This document shows positions 1-6,365 of a DNA stretch of 16,767 nucleotides, in pieces (position 1 is the stretch's first letter; each line of letters opens with the position of its first letter). The DNA comes from Collinsella sp. Lineage in GTDB: Bacteria; Actinomycetota; Coriobacteriia; Coriobacteriales; Coriobacteriaceae. The notes beneath the pieces were generated by a model. It was not told where the DNA came from, did no database searches, and saw only the letters and a list, made by a program, of their open reading frames with translations. The stretch spans positions 1 through 16,767 of the forward strand of contig JAGZUC010000036.1 in assembly GCA_018380195.1 (NCBI GenBank). Reading direction: 5' to 3'. The translations under genes were made by a program, and so were the position numbers.

Positions 1-18
1 GGCCGGCCGATCCGGCCC

Positions 19-723
19 TCAGAATATCGGGTTCCCACATTCATCCGCACATGTACGGATGAATGTGGGAGGTGTTCGGATGAAGTTGATAATCAAGGTC
101 ATCTTCATCGTATAAGTCCCAGGAAAAGCCTTCTCAAAACGGACGGTCTCGTAACCTTCGAAATAGTCGTTGGTGTTTCGCATCATGAATGGGACGAGCA
201 ACTCGTTCTCCGCCCCAACCTGTACAGCAAACGCAGCAGAACCGCCCAGAGCCGGCATTGCCTGCGTTATCAGATCGGTATTGACCACAAAGTCATAGTT
301 TGGTGCAGACTCCGGCACCAAATGCCAGACATACGTCTTGATGCCGCCTTCGACATTGTCCTTATTCCTGACACGCATCTTTACGGCGATAACACACGTG
401 ATGTCGGCGTCCTTCAATTTCGTTTTCGTATCCACGATGCCATATTTTGAATAATTATCATGCGCACGCTTGAGATACTCGCGCGGCGTGAGCAGCTCTG
501 CCCCGTCTATGCAAAACGAATACCCGTCAGTCGCCACATCCTTCGAACCCAGAAACGCCCCATCCATCGAGAGCCATTCGCCCTCCGCATAATATTTCTC
601 AGGAATGACCGTCCGGTTCCCGTTAACGACGCTCACCCTCATGCCCGCAAGGCCGGTAGCAGCACAGCCGAAAAGAGCAAGCACCGCCCTTCTTGTCCAC
701 AGGGTTTTCTTCATCGCGCTCAC
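19..723 (-). CDS. Secreted or lipid-anchored protein, last gene of the ABC exporter operon
   Basis: I do not recognise a function. The 234-residue product has a basic N-terminus (KKTLWTRR) and a hydrophobic stretch ending LALFGCAATG, so it is either a Sec/Tat-type exported protein or a lipoprotein anchored at Cys20 (LFGC is an imperfect lipobox). The rest is soluble. The overall look (a GEW segment soon after the membrane part, then a beta-rich domain) reminds me of the DUF5028 family, but this is from memory and unverified. The GTG start at 723 overlaps the TGA of the ATPase gene (GTGA), which suggests translational coupling; an internal ATG at 714 is an alternative start. The last roughly 15 codons run through a perfect 15-bp inverted repeat (33-70), so the native C-terminus may have been altered. 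The position after an ABC-2 exporter suggests an accessory or immunity-type role (inference). Confidence 0.7.
   Translation of the reverse strand: MSAMKKTLWTRRAVLALFGCAATGLAGMRVSVVNGNRTVIPEKYYAEGEWLSMDGAFLGSKDVATDGYSFCIDGAELLTPREYLKRAHDNYSKYGIVDTKTKLKDADITCVIAVKMRVRNKDNVEGGIKTYVWHLVPESAPNYDFVVNTDLITQAMPALGGSAAFAVQVGAENELLVPFMMRNTNDYFEGYETVRFEKAFPGTYTMKMTLIINFIRTPPTFIRTCADECGNPIF
33..70. repeat. Perfect 15-bp inverted repeat at the 3' end of the left operon
   Basis: The arm TCCCACATTCATCCG (33-47) and its exact complement CGGATGAATGTGGGA (56-70) enclose 8 bases. The hairpin sits inside the last codons of the 19-723 gene, some 10 bases before its stop. CGGATGAA occurs again at 77-84. There is no T-run on either side, so a classical intrinsic terminator is not shown. 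It could still end or stabilise the operon transcript, or be an inserted palindromic element. Confidence 0.7.
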
Positions 724-1364
724 GACCTTTCCCGAACGTTCACAACGGCACCGTCGCGCATGCAGTAAACCCGATCGGCCAGCTCCTCGAGCACCTCTCC
801 GTCATGGCTGGACAGAATAACCTCGCGACCCGTTGAGGCCGCCATCGCCACAACGCGCTTGAGCATTTCCACGCCCGCTTCGTCGAGGGCATTTGTTGGC
901 TCATCGAGAACAAGCAGTTTCGGCTTCTCCATAATTGCCGCAGCTATCCCCAGACGTTGCTTCATCCCAAGCGAGTATGCTCGGAACTTCTTTTTTTCGT
1001 CTGCATCGAGCCCCACGAGCCGCAGGGCAGAGCGAATGTCCTCGGGGGTAGCAACGCCCTTGATCTGAGCGATGAGCTCCAGATTGTCGTAGCCAGACAG
1101 ATATCCCAAAAAGGAAGGCGCCTCGATCAACATCCCCAGACTCGGCGGGAACGAGAAATCAACTCCGAGCCTTTGACCATCGATTGAGATCTCGCCTTCG
1201 GTGGGTTTAATCAATCCGCAGACCGCTCGCATGAGCATGGTCTTGCCCGAACCGTTTATCCCCTGAAGCCCGACCACGGTCCCAGGGGCAACCTCGATAG
1301 ACACATTGCGCAGGACAACGTTTTTACCCATACGCTTCGATATGTCCCTAACGATTACGCTCAT
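720..1364 (-). CDS. ABC transporter ATP-binding protein, BcrA-like
   Basis: A 214-residue nucleotide-binding subunit that powers the two membrane proteins encoded just upstream. Visible motifs are Walker A GINGSGKT (35-42), the signature SLGMKQ (131-136), Walker B LLVLDEP (150-156) and the switch histidine in SSHD (187). The Q-loop region reads GMLIEAPSF, with Glu where most ABC proteins have Gln; this is typical of bacitracin-resistance and lantibiotic-immunity (BcrA-like) ATPases. The ATG at 1364 is chosen over an in-frame start at 1427 because AAGGGGG precedes it at good spacing and the longer version only adds residues unlike the family. The ATG overlaps the upstream permease stop (ATGA). 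Family knowledge suggests export, or removal from the membrane, of a peptide; the substrate here is unknown. Confidence 0.93.
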   Translation of the reverse strand: MSVIVRDISKRMGKNVVLRNVSIEVAPGTVVGLQGINGSGKTMLMRAVCGLIKPTEGEISIDGQRLGVDFSFPPSLGMLIEAPSFLGYLSGYDNLELIAQIKGVATPEDIRSALRLVGLDADEKKKFRAYSLGMKQRLGIAAAIMEKPKLLVLDEPTNALDEAGVEMLKRVVAMAASTGREVILSSHDGEVLEELADRVYCMRDGAVVNVRERS

Positions 1365-2197
1365 ATCTTGTCCCCCTTTTCTATAAGGTCTGCCCTTCGA
1401 AACCACAGTCCGCCCAGCGATAGGCATAACGACATAATCGCAATTGATGACAAGACGCTCGAGCCCGCCGCGATTCCCTCTTTGACAATTCCGCCCCAGC
1501 GCAACAGCATCAAGGCGTTACCCAATAGCGCCCAATGTCGTGCATATGCCGAGCAGATCAGGTAGCTCATTAAAACCACAAACGAGACTGACGGCCCAAG
1601 CACAAACCCGACCGCTGCCTGCGCAAACGCAAGCGCCTCGAAAGCAAATAAGAGACCTATGAAAAACGGCAGCGCATCTGCCTCGGCAGCTTTGAGAAAC
1701 CACGGCGCCAAATTAGCCAGCTGAAGCGACTCGCCATGAATGACCTCGCTGAACGAGGAGCTCACCACCAAGCTCCAAATCACAACAGAGCAAACCACCA
1801 CGAGCAGTGAAAATGCCGTTACCGCCGCCACTGAGATAAAACGCGAGGCCCACCAAAGGGTTCTTGCCCGGCATCGAACAAGTGCTTGTAAACCAAGCCC
1901 GTGCAACGATTCGGTCGGATAATCGAGTGTTGTATAGAGAATAAGCAGAATGAGGAATAGCCACCCTAACGGAGGCACAAACATGACCCCGGGCCTAGGC
2001 TCAAACGGAGCAGATCCGGCAAACACGAGCGCAAGATTATCCGCAAACCCCAAGGTATCCGTCCTGACCCCATACACAGAAGACAATCCGTAGGCGTACA
2101 CCAAGTTTGCAACGGTCACTGCCGCAACCGCAATAAAAGCAATGATGTTCTTCTTCAAAACGGTCCTCAGGTCCGCGGCGACCAGCCTAAACAGCAT
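1361..2197 (-). CDS. ABC-2 type membrane permease (second subunit)
   Basis: A 278-residue protein with about six hydrophobic helices. The first follows a basic amphipathic start (roughly 18-40), then come roughly 70-92, 115-143, 173-200, 203-220 and 248-265. This is the size and layout of an ABC-2 type permease subunit. It has no ATPase motifs and no large extracellular domain. Its ATG shares one base with the stop of the preceding permease (TGATG), and its own stop overlaps the ATPase start, so the three are very probably made together as one transporter. It is clearly different in sequence from the first permease, so the membrane part is likely a heterodimer (inference). The product could not be tied to a named family from sequence alone. 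Confidence 0.85.
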   Translation of the reverse strand: MLFRLVAADLRTVLKKNIIAFIAVAAVTVANLVYAYGLSSVYGVRTDTLGFADNLALVFAGSAPFEPRPGVMFVPPLGWLFLILLILYTTLDYPTESLHGLGLQALVRCRARTLWWASRFISVAAVTAFSLLVVVCSVVIWSLVVSSSFSEVIHGESLQLANLAPWFLKAAEADALPFFIGLLFAFEALAFAQAAVGFVLGPSVSFVVLMSYLICSAYARHWALLGNALMLLRWGGIVKEGIAAGSSVLSSIAIMSLCLSLGGLWFRRADLIEKGDKI

Positions 2198-3078
2198 CAG
2201 ACCACCTCGCGTCTTTTTAAGAATCTCGCGGAAACCAAAGAAAAGACGAACAGCAAGATGATTTCCGCAACCCCCGCTCGGATGTCGGGCCAGTTATTTA
2301 GTGATTCAGACCTGATGCTGTTAAGAATGTTGCAGTTAAAGCCGACGCATGAAAGGACGCTAAAAATCCAGTCGTTAACAAAGTGCCATGCAACCATAAT
2401 CAGATATGGAACGACCATCGCCTTGATTCTGCTGCGGAACACAACCGACAGACCGGTCACGGCCATGGATAGAACCCCCAGCGCCACCGCATCGAACAGC
2501 GTATAAACCAGCACGTATAACAGAGGCCGGGAATAAAACAGGCCAGAAAAATAGCTATGCAGATAGAGCCCGACGTAAGTCGATTCGTCGACTCGGGGGA
2601 GATACGCGGGAAACAGTATGGAGACAATCAGAAAGTTCACGAGTAGCGGAATAGCCGTGACCGCAAACGCAGAGAGGAAAGCAGACAGCATCTTCACGTT
2701 CACGTATGCATTTCTAGAAACACGCGTGCAGATCTGTGCCTCGTAACCGCTCAAACGCTCGGACAGGCATGACCACGACCCGGCCAACATGGCAAGCAAC
2801 GGCAGCGCATAGAAAAACACCGACGCTAACAACGGCGCATTCGCGCTCACAACAATCCAGTTACCAAAGCTACTTACACGCGTTTGGCCGGAGTATGTCT
2901 GAGACTGCAGACCAATGCCGTAGCCAAAAGATAACAGCTGTTTGCGTTCAGTCTCGAGCGTCCACCACGCCTCGACGGCAGCTGCCATCGAAATTACAAT
3001 CGCCAAAGTAAGAGCCAACGCAAATATTGGGTTTCCAGATATCTTGGACAACTCGTGCCGAATTAGATTTTTATTCAA
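2197..3078 (-). CDS. ABC-2 type membrane permease (first subunit)
   Basis: A 293-residue protein with about six membrane helices: roughly 16-39, 75-105, 128-155, 183-210, 220-245 and 268-285. It begins with a short basic cytosolic segment (MNKNLIRHELSK), typical of ABC-2 permeases. The start is a TTG: an in-frame TGA lies nine bases upstream and GGAAGGG stands about ten bases before the TTG, so no other start is available nearby. It is the first transporter gene after the secreted-protein gene, separated from it by 79 bases that hold a strong GC-rich hairpin. Role inferred from context: half of the membrane channel driven by the 720-1364 ATPase. Confidence 0.85.
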   Translation of the reverse strand: MNKNLIRHELSKISGNPIFALALTLAIVISMAAAVEAWWTLETERKQLLSFGYGIGLQSQTYSGQTRVSSFGNWIVVSANAPLLASVFFYALPLLAMLAGSWSCLSERLSGYEAQICTRVSRNAYVNVKMLSAFLSAFAVTAIPLLVNFLIVSILFPAYLPRVDESTYVGLYLHSYFSGLFYSRPLLYVLVYTLFDAVALGVLSMAVTGLSVVFRSRIKAMVVPYLIMVAWHFVNDWIFSVLSCVGFNCNILNSIRSESLNNWPDIRAGVAEIILLFVFSLVSARFLKRREVV

Positions 3079-3097
3079 CCGACATCACCCTTCCATT

Positions 3098-3129
3098 GGC
3101 CGGACCGAGCAGCAGCGCTCGGCCCGGCC
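3098..3129 (-). promoter_or_regulatory. Strong intercistronic hairpin between secreted-protein and permease genes
   Basis: Arms GGCCGGACCGAGC (3098-3110) and GCTCGGCCCGGCC (3117-3129) pair over 13 bp around a 6-base loop. The single imperfect position is a G-U wobble in the minus-strand RNA. No T-run follows. It sits after the stop at 3158 and just before the ribosome site of the permease. It could be a partial terminator or an RNA-end stabiliser that leaves more message for the secreted protein than for the transporter (inference). Confidence 0.6.
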
Positions 3130-3157
3130 CTAATCACAACAAGAAGCTGCGGATTGG

Positions 3158-3670
3158 CTAGGAGGGAAGTTTGTTAAAATGGCCTAAGCAATCGGGGCTC
3201 CACTTTCCATAGACCGTGCCGTATCCGGACTCGGCCCAGGCAGTCAGACGAGCATGGCTGCGCCCATTCTCGCGAACGAGGTTATACATCTCCCATTCGC
3301 CCGCGTGGTTGGCGCGATACACGCCTTGCGTGCAATTCATAGTGCCCGTTCCTCTATTGTCATAGGCGCCGTCCACGTACAAACGTAACGGCCTTCCTGA
3401 ATAGCCTTGGATCAAAGTGTAAACTGAAGATGAATCTTCTTTCTGGCGATAGCCAGTTGCGCTCGTGCCAGAACATTGAAAAGCGAAATATCTATCTTCG
3501 TTGTTCTTGCATGTGGCAATTCCGGCATCCGCGCTCTGCGAAATGCTAGAAACCTGGGAAGTGTCAAACTCATCTTGAGCAAATGATGCGGCAGGTGCGC
3601 CCATCGACAAACCCGCAACAATCGCCAACCCGACTCCGAGTCGAGCAACAGCGCTCCTTGGCTTAATCAT
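3158..3670 (-). CDS. Small secreted protein with four cysteines
   Basis: A 170-residue precursor. A basic start (MIKPR) and a hydrophobic core lead to a likely signal-peptidase site after SFA (residues 29-31), leaving about 139 residues. The mature part has four cysteines (54, 66, 113, 161), is rich in Tyr, Gly and Trp, and ends in a segment containing LVRENGRSHARL and GKWSPD. That ending reminds me of small secreted DUF2712-type proteins that sit beside ABC transporters, and loosely of lactococcin-972-like bacteriocins; I cannot verify either. The ATG at 3670 is chosen because GGAG lies six bases upstream; the TTG at 3682 falls inside that ribosome site. The gene lies between the membrane LuxR gene and the exporter genes on the same strand, so it is the probable client of the transporter, or the factor the system responds to (inference). 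Confidence 0.8.
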   Translation of the reverse strand: MIKPRSAVARLGVGLAIVAGLSMGAPAASFAQDEFDTSQVSSISQSADAGIATCKNNEDRYFAFQCSGTSATGYRQKEDSSSVYTLIQGYSGRPLRLYVDGAYDNRGTGTMNCTQGVYRANHAGEWEMYNLVRENGRSHARLTAWAESGYGTVYGKWSPDCLGHFNKLPS

Positions 3671-3699
3671 GGCTTTCTCCAATCAAAAGCGGTCAATAA

Positions 3700-3711
3700 T
3701 GCGTCGACGCA
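3700..3711. promoter_or_regulatory. 12-bp perfect palindrome upstream of secreted-protein gene
   Basis: TGCGTCGACGCA is a perfect dyad ending 29 bases before the ATG at 3670. The position fits an operator between promoter and gene, possibly for the neighbouring LuxR-type protein. I found no convincing -10/-35 pair around it, and a 12-bp palindrome can arise by chance in GC-rich DNA. Confidence 0.3.
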
Positions 3712-3743
3712 CGGCAACTTTTGCATGAATAGAGAAAGATGTC

Positions 3744-3784
3744 TGTAAACACCCGCTATTGAGTTGATTGCTCAGGCGTTTACA
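3744..3784 (-). terminator. Hairpin overlapping the stop of the LuxR gene
   Basis: TGTAAACACC (3744-3753) pairs with GGCGTTTACA (3775-3784) over 10 bp with one G-U wobble in the minus-strand RNA. A further TGAG/CTCA pairing lies inside. The stop codon TAA (3782-3780) lies in the outer arm. The minus-strand RNA continues with a pyrimidine-rich stretch (GACATCTTTCTCT), so it could act as a weak terminator separating the regulator from the secreted-protein gene. An operator role is also possible. Confidence 0.5.
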
Positions 3785-5918
3785 CGTTATCTGCCTGCGA
3801 TAACAATGAAACAAGTTCCGCTTTATTCTTGATCCTCAACTGGCGGTAAGATGCAGACCGCAGTGCTTGCACCGTAGATGCAGCGTAACCGACATCCTCC
3901 GCAATAGCCTTTGTCGTTGCGCCCTCTGCCGTCATCAGCAAGATTTGCGACTGAACATTAGAAAGGGAGCGAGACATAAGCAGGGCCAGCTGGCGCACGC
4001 GGGCTGTTTCGGTGGACCCGTTCGCGCGGTACTCCAAGACGGCTTTCTCGTCCTCAACCGAGCGGGCGAGCGCGATGTGCGTGACGAATATGGGCACAGA
4101 CCAGCAGACGATCACCGTTGCCACGACGACATTGACAGCCGAACTATGCCCCAACAACGACGCGAGGAACAACGGCTTGAAAACCGTCAGATCCTGCACC
4201 ATGTTGAGCAAGACAACCCAAACGGGAGCCATCGCCCCAAAGCAGAGCATCCATACCCCAAGCATTTTGCGCTGCGGACAGCTTCGCAGCACTATATACG
4301 TGAGCAGCATCCCCGTCAGTACCGCAAGTCCATGAATTCGCCCCCTAGTTGCTGCATAGATTAAAGCAGCCACACCTATCACAACCAATGGCGCGATAGC
4401 CCGAGTATGGGCATGAACCTTAAACGGGCGCAGCTTAACAGCGAGCGAAGCCATAGACGCTATGCCGCAAACCAGGACCGGTGCAGCCATCAACGGATCG
4501 CGTATGCACCTCCATGCCGCGATATAAACAAAAGCCCATTCCACGGCAGACAGTATCGCCCACACGCACGGGCTTCCAAGCCCAATCGCCCCATCCGCTC
4601 TATCCAGATCAGCTTCACGATTCGGTTTTCCACCCGTGTAGCGTAGCGACAGAAACAGTCCGAGACCCAATGCATAGCTTGCAAGAGAAAAGGCGACAGC
4701 CCACGAAACACCGGACCCCCAATCGCTATCCGCCATTACCAAGGGACCCGCCGCAAGGAGGATGAAAAATGATGTGAGCAGGTATCGAAACAGCCGGCGC
4801 GTTCGAGCTGATGCCAACATATCGTCAGCATGCCGCTGCAGCGGCTCAGGCCCTACAGCATCACCCTCACCTGCAAACAACGCCACGAGCTCGCGTGAGC
4901 CCGCAACCGACGCCTTCCCGTATGCTCGGTGAAGCGTTGTTCGCACCGTCGATGGCTTCGTACCCGTCTCCCTGGCAATTTCCGCCGGCGTTTTCCCTTT
5001 GAGCAGCAGTCGAACAAACTGCTCTTCTCGAGGCGACAGGGCAGGGGAAAACACTCCCGCATCGAATGGGTCGGACGCGCAGGCAATATCCGGATTGTTG
5101 TCCCGTTCCCCCCCTAGCAACGTGCACACGAAGGCAACAGCAATAGCGGACCCCATCGCAAGCAATACAATGATCGCGGCATCGCTTGCGAAGTATGCCG
5201 CCTCGACAGCCGGAACAAGACCAATAGGGACTGCCACGAGCACAGAACGGGCAAACACGTCGCTCTGTCCCCGACCAAAGGCGCGGAGACAGCAAAGCGG
5301 CGGGGCCACAGCCAACACGAGATAGACCAGAGGAATTAAAAGCACTAAGCCAATTGATACGGCCGTTACAGGGGACATCCCCCATGGCTCGGGAACGACT
5401 CTCCATGAAACTCGACAGCAAAACAGCAGGCAAGACAGGATGGCTATTGTTTCTGTAAAAATCGCGTCCTGCGGGTGACGAGTTTCTCTTTCGTCAGCCC
5501 ACGTCGCCCCCTGCGTCAAAGGAGAGCCCACCGTGCCCCAAATAACATATGAGAGGAGCAGCGATCCAACAAAGCACGAGGCGCACGAAACGCCATGCAG
5601 CAGCCAGATCGGTGCAAACACGAATGGAATAGAATCTCCGCGAGCATAGAAGGCCAAGTCGGCCCATTCGGGAACCGTTGCAATAACACCAAGGAAAACA
5701 CCAATGGCGCCAAGGCGACCCGGCCGTCTTATTTCTCTCCCCTTGCGAAGCGCAACACCATGAACAAACGCCGCAAGGCATGCGCCAAGGATAACGAGCC
5801 AGGTCATTGCACCTGATGCCAAACCGATTGAAGATGAAAACCGGTGATAAGGGGTGACCGCCATTACGACGAGCACAATGGAGAAAGCAGATGTGGCAGA
5901 ACAGCGGGAAAAGAGCAT
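3780..5918 (-). CDS. Membrane-embedded transcription regulator with two LuxR-type HTH domains
   Basis: A 712-residue protein built as two similar modules in tandem. Each has about seven or eight membrane helices followed by a cytosolic LuxR/GerE-type helix-turn-helix. HTH1 lies near residues 292-350 (LSPREEQ, IARETG, STVRTTLHRAYGK, ELVALF). HTH2 lies near 650-707 (LSNVQSQ, IAEDVGY, STVQALRSASYRQL, ELVSLL). Membrane-anchored single-HTH LuxR proteins are common in Coriobacteriia; a single chain with two complete TM-HTH units is unusual and would act as a covalent dimer (inference). ATG 5918 is chosen over ATG 5939: GGAGGT lies just before 5918, while 5939 has no ribosome site and overlaps a perfect TATAAT box. 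The gene precedes the secreted-protein/exporter genes on the same strand, so it probably controls them. The signal it senses is unknown. Confidence 0.88.
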   Translation of the reverse strand: MLFSRCSATSAFSIVLVVMAVTPYHRFSSSIGLASGAMTWLVILGACLAAFVHGVALRKGREIRRPGRLGAIGVFLGVIATVPEWADLAFYARGDSIPFVFAPIWLLHGVSCASCFVGSLLLSYVIWGTVGSPLTQGATWADERETRHPQDAIFTETIAILSCLLFCCRVSWRVVPEPWGMSPVTAVSIGLVLLIPLVYLVLAVAPPLCCLRAFGRGQSDVFARSVLVAVPIGLVPAVEAAYFASDAAIIVLLAMGSAIAVAFVCTLLGGERDNNPDIACASDPFDAGVFSPALSPREEQFVRLLLKGKTPAEIARETGTKPSTVRTTLHRAYGKASVAGSRELVALFAGEGDAVGPEPLQRHADDMLASARTRRLFRYLLTSFFILLAAGPLVMADSDWGSGVSWAVAFSLASYALGLGLFLSLRYTGGKPNREADLDRADGAIGLGSPCVWAILSAVEWAFVYIAAWRCIRDPLMAAPVLVCGIASMASLAVKLRPFKVHAHTRAIAPLVVIGVAALIYAATRGRIHGLAVLTGMLLTYIVLRSCPQRKMLGVWMLCFGAMAPVWVVLLNMVQDLTVFKPLFLASLLGHSSAVNVVVATVIVCWSVPIFVTHIALARSVEDEKAVLEYRANGSTETARVRQLALLMSRSLSNVQSQILLMTAEGATTKAIAEDVGYAASTVQALRSASYRQLRIKNKAELVSLLSQADNV

Positions 5919-5937
5919 ATGACCTCCATAGCGCGTC

Positions 5938-5943
5938 ATTATA
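5938..5943 (-). promoter_or_regulatory. Perfect -10 box (TATAAT) for the dual-HTH regulator gene
   Basis: The minus strand reads GCGATATAATGACG. TATAAT ends 19 bases before the ATG at 5918, giving a predicted leader of only about 13 bases that still contains GGAGGT. No good -35 is seen at 16-18 bp spacing (AGATAA at best), so the promoter may need an activator or be weak. Confidence 0.5.
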
Positions 5944-6057
5944 TCGCTCGGGCTGCTCGTTTATCTCCGCGCCCACACCAGCCAGCATCAACGATTCACG
6001 TTAACTCCAATCCGAGCCAGGTCACGGTCCATTTTTCCCGCAGTCCCACATCAAAGT

Positions 6058-6195
6058 GGGATGCGGTTTCCTTTTGAGCGCCGGTTCGGAAAATGCATCC
6101 CGTTCTGAGTCAGTATTCTGGGACGCAGTTTCCGCAGCGCACCCCATTCGGAAAGCGCATCCCACAATTTGGCTGAAAACTGGGGCACGCTTTCC
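6058..6195. repeat. Array of five alternating 14-bp motifs, about 31-bp period
   Basis: Five copies of a degenerate motif, roughly GGGAYGCGSTTTCC, lie at 6058-6071 (+, GGGATGCGGTTTCC), 6088-6101 (-, GGGATGCATTTTCC), 6120-6133 (+, GGGACGCAGTTTCC), 6150-6163 (-, GGGATGCGCTTTCC) and 6182-6195 (+, GGGGCACGCTTTCC). Orientation alternates strictly and the starts are 30, 32, 30 and 32 bp apart. The 14-mers extend slightly, with CT or GT before the GGGA end and CG or CGAA beyond the TTTCC end. The spacers (16 or 18 bases) share nothing obvious. The periods are not multiples of three, so this is not a coding repeat. It could be a palindromic intergenic repeat family or a helically phased protein-binding array. 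Confidence 0.8.
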
Positions 6196-6267
6196 GGACG
6201 GATCGAAACGAGGCCAAGAAGGATAAGTTGTCCCCGCCGCCCGTTATCCTCGCCATCCATCCGAGCG

Positions 6268-6276
6268 TGCTACACT
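6268..6276 (+). promoter_or_regulatory. Candidate extended -10 promoter for the kinase operon
   Basis: TGCTACACT combines a TGn extension with TACACT (four of six matches to TATAAT). It lies about 90 bases before the kinase ATG. No clear -35 is visible, which an extended -10 can tolerate. It is the only good candidate I see upstream of the right-hand operon. Confidence 0.35.
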
Positions 6277-6365
6277 AGCAGCATCTATGCCACCGCGAAC
6301 GCTGGAACGGACCACGCCCCGTGCCCGCCGCTCGCAAACGAACTTTAAACGCACGAGGGTTGGCC

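Larger units (their letters stand above)
5919..6365. other. Divergent intergenic region (447 bases)
   Basis: No protein gene is credible here. It separates the minus-strand regulator/exporter set from the plus-strand kinase operon. From left to right it holds the TATAAT box of the regulator, about 110 bases without clear signals, the five-copy alternating repeat array (6058-6195), a candidate extended -10 (6268-6276) and a leader of roughly 80 bases before the kinase ATG. Confidence 0.75.

Noticed and set aside
1365..1427. Longer N-terminus for the ABC ATPase (start at 1427)
   Set aside because: The extra 21 residues precede the normal family start, lie inside the permease coding region, and the ATG at 1364 has a much better ribosome site.
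5919..5939. Start of the LuxR-type protein at 5939
   Set aside because: This ATG overlaps the TATAAT box and has no ribosome site; GGAGGT directly precedes the ATG at 5918.
6058..6195. CRISPR array
   Set aside because: The repeats alternate in orientation, are only 14 bp and degenerate, spacers are 16-18 bases, and no cas gene is present.
6051..6260. Small minus-strand ORF of 69 codons across the repeat array
   Set aside because: It simply reads through the repeats, has no good ribosome site, and its sequence is Arg-rich with no family look.
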